Source: Elysia chlorotica
Lineage: Eukaryota > Mollusca > Gastropoda > Plakobranchidae
Assembly: GCA_003991915.1 (NCBI GenBank)
Contig: RQTK01000004.1
Span: 1-64,000 of the forward strand
DNA length: 64,000 nt
Direction: 5' to 3'
The position numbers were made by a program, and so were the translations under genes. Below are positions 48,661-62,651 of the stretch, in pieces (position 1 is the stretch's first letter; every line of letters starts with the position of its first letter). The notes beneath the pieces were generated by a model. That model saw only the letters and a program-made list of their open reading frames with translations. It did not search any database and was not told the origin of the DNA.

Positions 48661-50167
48661 GATAACAAAGAGAAATAGTTTCATTCTTTTGCTTTTTACC
48701 ATGCTACAACAACCACTGTCATAATGGAATATGCTTGAGGTAAACCTCTTGGGGACAGCCTAAAATTTCATTAAGTAAAAGTTCATAGTCAACAATAACA
48801 GTGAACACACACACACACACAAAAAAAAAGGGGGGGGAGAGTTGTTCCTTGGAAATAGTTTATCGTGAGAAAAAAGTTAAACAGTGTTAATATCTCACCA
48901 TGCTACATCTGCTTTCAGTGATAACGTAGACCTTTCTCTTTACAACAGCTGTCATTGTCATGGTTACCTTTCATTTTGCGCTCTAACCATGCTACACCCA
49001 CTCTTTCATATGACCTAAAATAGAGTCTCAGACGTTGCCTTTTTAATTCGTATACATCGTGTATATTTTTTTCTTTCTTAAAGACAGGATATTTTAATAA
49101 ATAAATAACATGTGGACATCTCAAAAGAATTCTTTCTTTCTTTTTTTTTTTTGCTCAACGATCTGTGCTTTGATCTCTTTCTCTCATAATGGTTAGAAAA
49201 TGTATCTCTCTCAACAGGAACTACAATAAAGTCATTGCATTGAGAAACATACATGTACATGCAAGTGAAACAAGCAAGTTTTAAATCTTTTTTTTTATTT
49301 TCATTGTTTACTGTGATGTATTCATATTCAATTAAATTCAACATTTGATATTTTCAAACATCATCACATATTGCACAAGTTGAGCACTGGAAGAATGGCT
49401 AATCTTTAAAAACAGTATATACAATCATACAATTCAACATGGAGATGGATAACAACAATCCTGGACCACATAAACAGAGCTACAGACATTGTGTCATAAC
49501 AACTTTCTCTTTTTACCATGCTACAACAACCACTGTCATAATGGAATATGCTTGAGGTAAACCTCTTGGGGACAGCCTAAAATTTCATAGTCAACAATAA
49601 CAGTGAACACACACACACACACAAAAAAAAGGGGGGGGAGAGTTGTTCCTTGGAAATAGTTTATCGTGAGAAAAAAGTTAAACAGTGTTAATATCTCACC
49701 ATGCTACATCTGCTTTCAGTGATAACGTAGACCTTTCTCTTTACAACAGCTGTCATTGTCATGGTTACCTTTCATTTTGCGCTCTAACCATGCTACACCC
49801 ACTCTTTCATATGACCTAAAATAGAGTCTCAGACGTTGCTTTTTTAATTCGTATACATCGTGTATATTTTTTTTCTTTCTTAAAGACAGGATATTTTAAT
49901 AAATAAATAACATGTGGACATCTCAAAAGAATTCTTTCTTTCTTTTTTTTTTTTGCTCAACGATCTGTGCTTTGGTTTGAACTGTGTTACAACATGATAA
50001 AATGCCAAACTCTCTCTACTGAAGTACATTTCAGACTTTTATTGTTCTGGACTTGCTACACCCACACTCTCATGTTTCCATACATATCCTAAAACTGGTT
50101 TACCGTTGATTAACAACAAATTTCAAACCTGGTTTCTTAACGCCAACAGCAAAGCCATGTCATGGAT

Positions 50168-50272
50168 GGGTCCCAAGAATAACATCTGCCAGTTTTATGT
50201 GCTGTCACACAGAGACAGTGCTGAGATATCAGGACTTCTGTCTCAGCTGGCAATATTAAACTGACACCCATA
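50168..50272 (-). mobile_element. SINE body fragment (copy 2, by duplication)
   Basis: Same as 48558-48660 including its flanks, so it was copied with block B, not inserted independently. Confidence 0.8.
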
Positions 50273-50312
50273 AAGGATAACAAAGAGAAATAGTTTCATT
50301 CTTTTGCTTTAT

Positions 50313-51860
50313 GGAAAATTATAATATAAAAAGGCCTACGGTAACAAATTAAATTTTAAAGAAAATAGTTGATCATTTATCTCACATCATAATCTTAAAG
50401 CAGACAAAACTTAGTAGGAATGTTAACATCATCAATGGCATTGGTTGTTTTTTTTCTTCTTAGAGAACTTAAAGCAGATTTCTACTATTAGAGATGATTA
50501 AGCAAAGACGGTATTCAGCTGTCTACACACACACACACACACAATTTTGCTGCCTATGGTACATGTATATAGTTTGCCTTTGATGAACAGCAGACAACTA
50601 CTGACTTACAGTTTAAAAAAAAATACTTCATTTCTACAGTCAATTACTTCAAACGACCAAGGTATCCTTATAAGAACGAAAAGGAAAAAAGGATTTTTTT
50701 TCACATCATACAAAACAGTGTACAAAATACATGATGTATAATTTTCGTTATAAAAAAACATACTGCTTATAAGAGCATGAGGGAGTGCCCTTACTTTCTC
50801 AGTATAGGATTTTTCGGGAAACTTGGGGCATGTAAGAATAATCAAAAGACCTATTGTCTATTGTCAAAATCAAATGCACATCTTGATGAGCCAAGGATAG
50901 GTACAGTTCTTCTGATCTACTTCTAGATTAATTTGGGCCTTGCAGCTAAACACCAATATCTACTACAAGCAATGCACATTTTTAAGAGAGCCAATAGACT
51001 CAATAAGGTAGATTACACAATTTCATAAAATTCTAGCCTAGTTTATTTGAGAGTAATATAACTTAGCATGTTTAAATTTTGCAAAATCTTTTGCTACCCG
51101 GACCTAACAAGAATAGCTATGGTGTATAAAAAGACAAGCCTGGGTATAATGACAAGAAAATATACAAAACAAACAAAAAATCAATGCCAATGATTGCTCA
51201 GAGATTCAGCAGTGAGTACTAACTTACTGTTCCAATATGACTAGAATAAAATCAGTTCCAGTCCATTTTTTTCTTTAGTTTCAGAGGCTGGAACAAACTT
51301 GAAAGGATTACTTGACTGTCGGGTTTGAAAGATACATTTTTTTCAAATGACCAAGATGAGCTATTTTTTCATTTGACTAGTAGAAGAAAAAAAAATGTGC
51401 CCTTGGAGGATCAATCCAGTTTAAAGAGAACCAGTCGCTCAATCAGTTAATGAGAGCAGGATATACATGTTTCAAATCTCACCTGATGCCACCATCTCCA
51501 CATAGGAAACCTAGGGATGTAAACAAACATTTAGAAAACTTCAGATCCAGTATGCAGTTTCGACTGTAGTTGTACGATGTTGATTATGCACCTTGGAAAT
51601 TATATTTAATTTTTTGCACTTTCTTTTTCAATCTTCTAACTATTACAATGACTGTTCTGAGTAATATTCCATCCTAAACAACCTAATGATCCTACCAACA
51701 TCTTGAATGGCTTTGCTCTAATTACACTAGACTTGACATGGCCTATATTTAATTACAGTTTGTAACATATGCAGTATGTTAGATTTTCTATTACAATCTC
51801 AACCCATAATACTGTCAAACAGAAAACATAGTGAGGACAGATTCAGATTTACGGAACACA
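50313..51860. other. AT-rich, possibly NFYA 3' region; no exon seen
   Basis: No recognisable coding sequence or complete transposon. It includes a CA run (about 50526-50542). Confidence 0.4.
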
Positions 51861-52122
51861 GTTGAGTTGGTTATACGTCAAACATCAGCACTATAATATT
51901 GTGGACGGGCCCCAAGACTGACATCTAAAAATTTCATGTGCTGCCACACACAATACAGGGCGGGGAGACCTGTCTCAGCTGGTCACATTATGCATACACC
52001 AACCCAATCACTTCCAAGGGACAAAATTGGACAAAAAATTTTTTTTACCGATTGTGAGATTCAAACTGCGGACATTCCAATCTGGAGTTCAATGCTCTAC
52101 CACTTGAGCCAGTTAGCCCCCT
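51861..52122 (-). mobile_element. full-length SINE, second head subtype
   Basis: On the minus strand it starts with GGGGGCTAACTGGCTCAAGT and an A-box-like TGGCTCAAGTGG. A B-box-like GTTTGAATCTC follows, then the shared body (TGTGACCAGCTGAGACAGG, GTGTGGCAGCACATGAAA, GGGCCCGTCCACAATAT). It ends GATGTTTGACGTATAACCAA. The head differs from copy 31615-31868, so at least two head subtypes share one body. Confidence 0.88.
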
Positions 52123-53480
52123 TTTTCGGAACAGAGCCTGTATCCCTCTTGAACACAGTGAATATATTATAGAAGATGCTTTCACACTGAGAATATTTTT
52201 AACAATATAAGGACAGCAATTAGCGTAGACCAACTTATAAGTACCAAAGCCTGTGCCAGAATTTGATTTTGGAATATTAACCTTGGCAGTCACGCATGTC
52301 ACCGGCAAGATATCTGGTCTAAAAAAAAAAAATTCATATTTGCAAACACACTGTATTCTCTTGAGCAAGCCTTCCGTTAAACTTGCATGGAAGTAAGTAC
52401 AGTGGAAACCTCAAAAAACAAAAGTCTGATAACACTAATTTCTCATAAACCAAATATTGTAAGAGGATAGGTAATTGTTCTCTTTGGTTTTGTTAGAAAC
52501 TGACTCAAAATTTGAAGTCTTTTGGGTTTGATTCTCTTAATTCAAAGGTGGCACCACCAATAGGCATTACAAAAGTACTATCTGTCAAGCAGCATTCAAT
52601 GCATATTGCTACCCAAAACATGCATTTAGAGAAATGGGTTGGGAGAAGTTTGCCTTAGAAAGAAAACAAAAGGAAACTAATTTAAATTCAATTTTTCAAA
52701 GAAGGTAAGCAGTTGTTTATAATTCTCAACACTTTTGTGGTTCAGGCATAACCCTTCTATTCAAATCTACATAATTTGAAGTTGTGGTCCATTCCCAAGC
52801 AATTCGAATGAGGTTTCAACTGAATATATGTTTAATCTCTTTGATTATATTACTGTTGTATAAGACAACCAACCACACCTTTTCACAATTTAGTTCAGAT
52901 CTAATTTTACCGTCATCAGTAAAGGGACACACATCCAGCAAATCATCTCTATTCACAGTGAACATGGGCCCGGCTCTCTAAATCACCCGTCTAGTGAGCT
53001 CCTGTATAACACACAGAAAACTACATCAACATCAGTCTTTTAACACAATGAGCTCACTGCTATGTCTATAACAAACTACTACTGGTCCCTGTGCCTTTTT
53101 CAGTCTTATAACATTAACCTTTTTAAGACATTGGCGCTAGCCCTCTTTTATTTCCCTCAGGATGTCCTTATATAAAGCCCATAATTCCCCGGTAACTAAG
53201 AGCAATAACGATAGTTACAGTAACATGAGAAGATTCCTTCCCTTTGTCACTCTTGAGCAGTCTTATAGCCATAGTAGCACACTCCAATGCTTGTTATGGA
53301 CTATTCCTGACATCTGTCTTGTGAGCACCCAACCAACTCAGAAATGCATGAGTTGTCAGTCTTATGGCACTAGAAGCCCAATCCAAAGTTTCCAAGGAAC
53401 TACTAAAGCTGCAATTCTCTTGAGAGGCCCTTGCATCGTTTTCAAGTCAGTCTTTGGGTTACTAAAGGTTACAGCGGAGG

Positions 53481-53615
53481 TCAGGAGTGACCATTCATCA
53501 CAGGGATAAGGTTGCCCTCTGGATCAGCATGGACGTGAGCAGGGGAAGGGCTATGCTGACCGACACTGTGTGGTGACTGTTCTGACAACAGGGTGTGCTG
53601 TGGACTGTCCATATC
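53481..53615 (-). CDS. NFYA: NFYA last coding exon
   Basis: On the minus strand, after CTCTCAG, the frame reads DMDSPQHTLLSEQSPHSVGQ, then HSPSPAHVHADPEGNLIPVM and NGHS with a TGA stop. It joins in phase 0 to the exon at 57875-57985, so the protein continues ...FGMKC-DMDSPQ.... The Ser/His/Pro-rich tail has no fold that I know; NF-YA proteins end in short variable tails after the DNA-binding domain. The identity rests on the neighbouring exon. Confidence 0.75.
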   Translation of the reverse strand, partial: DMDSPQHTLLSEQSPHSVGQHSPSPAHVHADPEGNLIPVMNGHS

Positions 53616-53973
53616 CTGAGAGAAAGAATAGAAAGGTGAATAAGAAACATTGTCACTGAGATAGAAGATTAGGGTAAATCATTTCCAGTCGTTTAGAGAT
53701 AGTAAATAAAATGAATAAGATTATTATTGCGTTAGTAACAAAAAATGTACGATCGTTGTTCTATTCTGTTTCATTAAAAAAATGAATATATTTAATTTTT
53801 CTTTCTCCGTTGTGCACAAGATAGATACTGATCGTCTAGCAAACACATTGATGTGATATGTTAAATTATAATGACTCATTCCCAAAAGGTTGTATCAATT
53901 TCTGAACTCAGGATGATATTTTCGTATTGTGATTTCACCCATTAAACGTGTTTCTAATAGCAATGAGCAACCC

Positions 53974-54590
53974 ATGGACAGAGTAGCAATGAGTAACCCA
54001 TGGACAGAGTAAAAAAAGTTTCAAAGTTGTTCAAGCTGATGTATTGATGACATAAATTGTGTCATTGACACATCCTAGTACCACATGTGTCAAAGTATAT
54101 AAATTTGTCACTGAATATGATCCGTAGGTTTACATTGTAACTACTATATGAAACAAAAACACAAATCAGATATTTCTATATGGGTCTCAGGCACATGTTC
54201 GAGTTGGTTTAATGTCCAACGTTAGCACAATACAGGTTATATTGTGGACGTGTCCCAAGACTGACATCTAACAATTTTATGTACTGCCACACACTGGACA
54301 GGGCGGGGAGACTCCTCTCAGCTGGTCACATCATACTAACACCGATCTAAGCATTTACAAGGGACGAAATCAGACAAACAAATTTATAACCGATTGTGAG
54401 ATTCCAACTGCAGACTTTTTTATCTGGAGACCAACACTATACCACTTGAGCCAGTGTTCCCCTGATCTAAGGCACAATTGATGAAATACATCTAGGCCGT
54501 AGGGTGTCCAAGATGTATTGATGACATACATTTTGTTTGTATGGCACTCATTTGATATATAATTCTGCCCCTGCAGTTTTTTGCCATTTG
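53974..54590. repeat. exact direct duplication, copy 1 (617 bases; partner 56981-57597)
   Basis: Starts ATGGACAGAGTAGCAATGAG and ends TTTTTTGCCATTTG. Every segment I compared with the partner 3007 bases downstream is identical, with no length change. It contains a full SINE. It lies in the NFYA last intron. Confidence 0.95.
54201..54463 (-). mobile_element. full-length SINE in duplicated block, copy 1
   Basis: The minus-strand head has GGCTCAAGTGGTATAGTGTT (A-box-like) and GTTGGAATCTC (B-box-like), then the shared body and the tail AACGTTGGACATTAAACCAA. It is close to the copy at 51861-52122. Confidence 0.88.
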
Positions 54591-56974
<2,384 letters not shown>

Positions 56975-56980
56975 CATTTA

Positions 56981-57597
56981 ATGGACAGAGTAGCAATGAG
57001 TAACCCATGGACAGAGTAAAAAAAGTTTCAAAGTTGTTCAAGCTGATGTATTGATGACATAAATTGTGTCATTGACACATCCTAGTACCACATGTGTCAA
57101 AGTATATAAATTTGTCACTGAATATGATCCGTAGGTTTACATTGTAACTACTATATGAAACAAAAACACAAATCAGATATTTCTATATGGGTCTCAGGCA
57201 CATGTTCGAGTTGGTTTAATGTCCAACGTTAGCACAATACAGGTTATATTGTGGACGTGTCCCAAGACTGACATCTAACAATTTTATGTACTGCCACACA
57301 CTGGACAGGGCGGGGAGACTCCTCTCAGCTGGTCACATCATACTAACACCGATCTAAGCATTTACAAGGGACGAAATCAGACAAACAAATTTATAACCGA
57401 TTGTGAGATTCCAACTGCAGACTTTTTTATCTGGAGACCAACACTATACCACTTGAGCCAGTGTTCCCCTGATCTAAGGCACAATTGATGAAATACATCT
57501 AGGCCGTAGGGTGTCCAAGATGTATTGATGACATACATTTTGTTTGTATGGCACTCATTTGATATATAATTCTGCCCCTGCAGTTTTTTGCCATTTG
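56981..57597. repeat. exact direct duplication, copy 2 (partner 53974-54590)
   Basis: See the partner copy. Here the block is followed by TTTGCCA-rich sequence (57598-57710) and not by the inverted terminus. Confidence 0.95.
57208..57470 (-). mobile_element. full-length SINE in duplicated block, copy 2
   Basis: Identical to 54201-54463. It arose by the block duplication. Confidence 0.88.
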
Positions 57598-57874
57598 AAA
57601 CCCTGAATTTTGCCACCAAAAATGGCAAAAATTTGCCATGAATTTTGCCAGAAACAAAAAAATTTGCAACCAAATTTGCCAAATAGTGTCGAAACTTGCC
57701 AAACATAATGTGTAAAGCAATGTAGAAAAAGGAGCCCCTTTTGTTTGTTAAAAATGTGGGCTCATGTACTAACCAAATAATTTTTACCGAAATGTAAAAT
57801 TAATGTTGACAAGAGACTAGATTACATATGATACTAAGGTTATGGGTTGGACAGAAAAAATTCCAATAACTTAC

Positions 57875-57985
57875 ACATTTCATTCCAAACTCTGACTCGT
57901 TTTCCACCTTTATAGAGAAGAATCTACCTCCGATGCCTCGAGTTCGCTGGCAAGCATGCTTGTGCCGAGACTCGTGAAGATACTT
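57875..57985 (-). CDS. NFYA: NFYA exon with DNA-binding (A2) segment
   Basis: On the minus strand, between TTTTTCAG and GTAAGT, thirty-seven codons read KYLHESRHKHACQRTRGIGG and then RFFSIKVENESEFGMKC. KYLHESRH.HA..R.RG.GGRF is the CCAAT-contacting A2 segment of the NF-YA/HAP2 family, which joins the NF-YB/NF-YC histone-fold dimer on promoter CCAAT boxes in the nucleus. Usual family residues Met and Glu in HAM...RGEGGRF are Cys and Ile here. The upstream exon with the NF-YB/YC-interacting helix (VNAKQY..I..RR..R) was not found between 57986 and 64000. Confidence 0.9.
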
Positions 57986-58394
57986 CTGAAAAAGAGAGGC
58001 GGCCATCTATTAAACCAAGGGGAGGTTATAACTTGCACTCCATCAGAAATATATTATGCATGATCAATTTTTCACTGCTTCTCCCTAAACATGATTACTT
58101 AGCTTAAATTAATGTAACTAGGTTAAGTACGAGAAAAGGGCAATTTTTAACAAGTTTCAATAGAAGTTACATCAGGATGGACAACTATAGTCATAATGCT
58201 CAAGATAAAACTAAATACATATCCATGGGCTGACAGGATGTTTTGTCATAAAGCACCTGACACAAACGTTTAAGGGGAAGGGTGGGTCCCGAAGTTGATT
58301 TTCTGTAATATGCATTATATCTGTTTTTAGCTGTAACCATCAGATTCAGCACCTCAAGATATGTATGAAACAGTTACAGTGTAATGTTTTTCTG

Positions 58395-58421
58395 GTTGTC
58401 ATGGCAACGCCGCCATGTTGG
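58395..58421. promoter_or_regulatory. RFX X-box-like plus YY1-like motif
   Basis: GTTGTCATGGCAAC (58395-58408) is one base from the palindromic RFX X-box GTTGCCATGGCAAC. It abuts GCCGCCATGTTGG (58409-58421), whose reverse complement matches the YY1 core (A..ATGGCGGC). This could mark a promoter, perhaps for the unseen first exon of MRM3. It might instead be part of a dispersed repeat. Confidence 0.35.
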
Positions 58422-58479
58422 ATTCTGGTTCATAAAAAGACCAATTTTCAAAATCTATCTTGTTCTACATTTATCAACT

Positions 58480-60139
58480 TGTAAGGAATGTGCATATACA
58501 CAATGACTACAGTATAATAGAGCAGATATTGGCTCGGAAACAGCCCTTCTTAAAATAAACTCTGATCTTCTTAGTTCCACCGACCAAGGGAAAGTCACAA
58601 TTTTAGCTCTTTTAGATCTTTCGGCCTTCGACACTATTGACCACACAATTCTTCTTCATCGTCTCCATATAACGTTTGAAATCAGTGGTACCTTCCTTAA
58701 TTTGTTTAAATCATACATCTCAGACAGGAGACAAACTGTTAAAACTGGAAACAAACAGTCTAGCTTAATCGACCTTAAATTTGGGATTCCTCAGGGATCT
58801 GTTCTCGAGCTGGTTCTGTTCTCAATGTATTCACAACCATTAACTGATATTCTAGCTAAATATGAATTTAATTACCACATCTATGCCGATGACACCCAAA
58901 TTTAAAAATGTTTTGACTCAACCAATATTGACCATGTAATAAATTCCTTTAATGCGTGTATTAATGACGTTTCCTCATGGATGTCAGCCATGAAGTTAAA
59001 GCGTAATGAAGACAAAACAGAAATAAAGGTCGTTGGAACACCTGCTAAACTACATAAAATAAATATCGCAGAAGTAAAAATTTGTAACCAAAAGGTAACA
59101 CCCGCTTTGTCTGTAAAAAATCGTGGCGTTTTGCTTGATTCAAATCTCACGATGGACCTACACATTTCCAATCTACGTAAACTATGCTACCTAGAATTAA
59201 GAAAATTTCTCAAATAAGACCCTACCTAACGATGGATGCCACTAACAAACTTGTATGTTCACTTGTACTTTCCAGGATCGACTACTGTAATTCATTGTTG
59301 GCAGGGCTACCTGATTATAAATTGAATAAAATCCAAAAGATTCAAAACAATGCAGCTAGACTTGTCAAATAGGTGATAAAAAAAGAACACATCACACCCT
59401 TACATCTTCATTGGCTTTCTGTCAGCTCTAGGATAAATTATAAGCTAGCTTCTATTCTCTTTCAGTGCCAATATGTGTCCGACTTTCCAGAATATCTAAA
59501 AGATTTAGTTATACCCTACACACCATCTAGAGACCTACGCTCAGCTGGCAAGAACCTCCTAGTCAAACCTAGATACAACTTAAAAACTTTCGGTCTAAGA
59601 ACCTTCACCTTCCAAAGTGCAAACGTTTGGAACAACCTTCCGGACGAATTGAAAAATGTTAATTCATTAACACTATTCAAGTCTAAACTAAAGACGCATC
59701 TTTTTAAAGTCTCATTTTAATATTAAAATTCCTCGAATTGACTATTTGGTTTTATCTCGTACGCTCATCATCCTTTTTTCTCCACCCTCTTTCTTATCCG
59801 AGGATCAGTACTCGATTTTTTTTTTTTTTTTAAAAACAATATCTGACTCTGTGATATATCTATAGAAATGTTTAATAATATCAATGTGTTTTAAATATCA
59901 TTGTTTTTCTAAGTTTTAATAATATGTATTTATAACGACTATTTGTGTATAACCTTAAGAGCCTTTTATTATATTTCTATACAATGTTTTGCTTTTAAAA
60001 AAAAAATCATTTTAGGGAATTGTGTGTGTAAATGTTTCTTTTAAACACTTTTGTGAGTATGTTTAAAATTGCTGTTAAGCGCTTTGAGCTTTTTGTAGGG
60101 AAAGCGCTCTATAAATAAATATTATTATTATTATTATTA
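58480..60139 (+). mobile_element. L2/CR1-clade LINE, 5'-truncated, with 3' tail
   Basis: The RT region begins near ETALLKINSDLL. Motif A is LLDLSAFDTIDHTILLHRL, motif B is GIPQGSVLELVLFS (58782-58826), and motif C is YADDTQI (58883-58903). Next come WMSAMKLKRNEDKTE, then RPYLTMDATNKLV and SRIDYCNSLLAGLP. The C-terminus runs LHLHWLSVSSRINYKLASIL, YTPSRDLRSAG, GLRTFTFQSANVWNNLPDEL and FKSKLKTHLFKVSF. The 3' UTR ends with GCGCTTTGAGC, AAAGCGCTCTATAAATAAAT and (ATT)n. It has a few stops or frame changes, so it is dead but only moderately old. Confidence 0.93.
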
Positions 60140-60730
60140 GAAAAAATTACAACACTGAGACAGCTTTGTTGAAAATATATTATAATGATCTTCTAATAGC
60201 CGCAGATAAAGGAAAGGTGTCATTTTATGCTTTGTTAGATCTACAAGCAGATTTTGACACCATCGACCACAACATTCTTTTAGACAGACTATTCTGAAGG
60301 TCTTCAGCTCATATTTTAGTGATTGCACACTGGCTGTTTTTGTTAATGGTAAAACATCTGCTTGTTTTGACTTGAAATTTGGTGTTCCACAAGGCTCTGT
60401 CTGGGTCCTATACTTTTCACATTATGCAGAAAACACCTCAGTTTAATTGTCAGCGATTATGATTTAGAGCATCATAAGTATGCGGATGATAGTCAGCTTT
60501 ATAAATCAGTTTTACCAAAGATTTGTAAGAAAATTGAGAAGGTTGTATTAAGGAAGTATGAAATTGGATGATTGCAAACAAACTTCAACTGAATAGTGAC
60601 AAAACAGAGTGTTTACTATTTAATGTCAGAAATCAACTGAAAGATATTGTAATAACAGAGATAAATATTGGACATTATGCACTCAAGTTTTAAAACAAGC
60701 TAAAAGTCTTGGTGTGCTTGAAGATCATTT
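60140..60730 (+). mobile_element. second L2/CR1-clade LINE fragment, decayed
   Basis: It starts right at the ATT tail of the previous LINE with TETALLKIYYNDLL. It continues through ALLDLQADFDTIDHNILLDR, FGVPQGSV, YADDSQLYKS and LNSDKTECLLFNV in shifting frames, ending before a TAA/TAATAA repeat. It is more decayed than its neighbour and lacks the C-terminus. Confidence 0.85.
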
Positions 60731-60737
60731 GATTTGA

Positions 60738-60759
60738 GATAATAATAATAATAACAATG

Positions 60760-60800
<41 letters not shown>

Positions 60801-60890
60801 TACGATCATGGTGGCAATCTAGATGATGATGCTGGTGGTGCTGATGATGATGATATTATTAATAGTAGTAACAATAATAACAATAAATAT
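60738..60890. repeat. (AAT)n microsatellite and degenerate GAT/AAT trinucleotides
   Basis: Long ATA/TAA trinucleotide run (60738-60800) passing into GATGATGCTGGT-like and AATAGTAGT-like triplets. It lies in the intron before the first visible MRM3 exon. Confidence 0.95.
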
Positions 60891-60962
60891 GTTGTAGAGA
60901 AATAATGAAAACCAATATCACTTCTTTTTCTCTTTTCTCAAAAACTCAATTTTATTTTACAG

Positions 60963-61213
60963 GAAAATGATTCTTGGTGAGAAGCATTCAAAGTTAAGGG
61001 GCAAATCTGAGACAATCATATTAGAGGGGAGTCGTTTGGTGAAGGATGCCCTATTGGCTGGAGCTGAAGTCTGGTGTTTGTGTTTCTGTCGACCAGAGAT
61101 CCTCAAACAACTAGGAGAGGCCCAAGGCTTGCTGCAATCTGTCAAGCTGTACCAAGTTTCACCAAACACTATGAAAACATTTTCTGACACAGTCACACCA
61201 GGGGGAATTCTAG
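60963..61213 (+). CDS. MRM3: MRM3 exon (RNA-binding N-terminal part of the methyltransferase)
   Basis: One base completes an upstream codon. The frame then reads KMILGEKHSKLRGKSETIIL, EGSRLVKDALLAGAEVWCLC and onward to SDTVTPGGIL, ending one base into a Gly codon. R.K...(I/V)(I/L)LEG.RL(V/I).DAL.AGA is the L30e-like substrate-binding domain of the TrmH/SPOUT family. The acceptor is TTTACAG and the donor is GTAAAC. MRM3 (RNMTL1) 2'-O-methylates a guanosine of mitochondrial 16S rRNA (family knowledge). The upstream exon with the mitochondrial leader was not found. Confidence 0.92.
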
Positions 61214-61784
61214 GTAAACACTTTAAGAGATTGTGAACAAAATTTATTCATTTTTTATTTTGGGTGAAGGTTCAAATCTCATTTTTAAATAGGTGGACAT
61301 AATGAGGGTTTCCTCCAGATCAAAATAAATATTTGTTTTTGTTGGCAGTATGAAAAAAAAAATGTATTTAAATTTGTTATTTTCAACATCTACAAGACAG
61401 GGGCTGAAACTTGAATGTATGTGAAAATGGCAGGTGAAGAAATTTTCAAATGAAACCCTCATACAAAAAAGGAAAAAATGAACTCTACATTGTCCAGATT
61501 AATGGAAAAAAAAAAATTAAACATGCACTATTCATACTTTTCACTTGGGTAGAATATTTTATACCGCTGAATGCTAAACATTCAGACCCTCCCTGTTGTT
61601 TTTTTTTAAATAAAAATTCATACTAAAATGATCATTAATTTGTTCTAGGGCTCAGGGGCCATAATTTACAACAAACCCCCCCCCCCACCAAAAATGGACA
61701 TTCCACGTGTTTCCATGGGCATTTCAAAGATTTTTAATGATACAGACGTACAATTATAAATATATGCTAAATACATTTTTGCAG

Positions 61785-61943
61785 GAGTTTTTAAGAAACC
61801 TGGCCAGGGTGAAGCTGCTTGCCCGCCACAGACCACCCTTCCCATCTCTATCGTGTGTGATAGCTTGAAAGATCCAGGCAACGCTGGAACATTGATTCGC
61901 ACAGCAGCAGCAATCGGATGCAAACGCATATTTGCAACTCAGG
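61785..61943 (+). CDS. MRM3: MRM3 exon (SPOUT motif 1)
   Basis: From the split Gly it reads VFKKPGQGEAACPPQTTLPI, SIVCDSLKDPGNAGTLIRTA and AAIGCKRIFATQ. D.(L/I).DPGN.GT(L/I)(I/L)R(T/S)A is SPOUT motif 1 with the catalytic-site Asn and Arg. The acceptor is TTTGCAG and the donor is GTAGGC. Phases match on both sides. Confidence 0.96.
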
Positions 61944-62651
61944 GTAGGCATTTCAATCAATCAATCAGGTTCCATGCTAATAATTAATTGTTAATTTTGT
62001 GTGGTGACGAAATGAGATAATGCTAAAAGGTTATAATACATTCTGATACAATGTCTTGAAAACTTATAAGATAAATCCATATTTCTTTGTATTCTTTAAC
62101 AACATTATTTAACATTAGAGTAAAAGATTTGGAGGATCCATAATTACGAACATTTTTTATTGATCTTCATTTTTTGCCTAATAGTTGCATATGCCTTGTA
62201 TAAATAAAAGCGTCCAAGAGAAAAACCAGGAATCTCAAAATTTCTTAATGCTTCAAAGAGTATCCTTGGTTTAGCATAAATAATATGCAACAATGTTAAA
62301 TTTATTATTTTCATAATTAAACCTAACAAGAGAAAAAAACACTGCGTGTTAAAGAATAGATTTTGTTCATCAATTTTTTTTATTGGGCAGAAAAAAATGA
62401 TAGTCCGTTTAACAGACAGGCTTAAACTGTATGATTTAGACTCTGCTTGGCATTACAGCCAATGCTTTTAATTATGTAATAACCGGAAGGTAAAGTATTT
62501 TTAATGCAAGAAAATTTGTTTTTAAATCAGTTTTTGTAAGCTATTACGCTTGCACACACAAACATTTAAATTTTATTTGAGTTAAAGTATTTTTGTATTA
62601 ATTGTCCTTGGCCGGTATGATTAGCCTGTATTTCTGCACTCCGTGCTCCAG

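Larger units (their letters stand above)
48067..50312. repeat. mosaic tandem duplication, unit about 1.1 kb
   Basis: Block A (48067-48462) recurs at 49174-49569 (offset 1107). Block C (about 48699-49170) recurs at about 49515-49975. Block B, which carries a SINE (48466-48698), recurs only after the second C (about 50084-50312). The order is A-B-C-A-C-B. Matches are nearly identical, so the event is recent. It is downstream of, or in, the NFYA 3' region. Confidence 0.92.

Noticed and set aside
52045-52120. Possible true tRNA gene on the minus strand
   Set aside because: A- and B-box-like words are present but the cloverleaf is poor, and the sequence runs directly into the shared SINE body. 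It is the SINE head.
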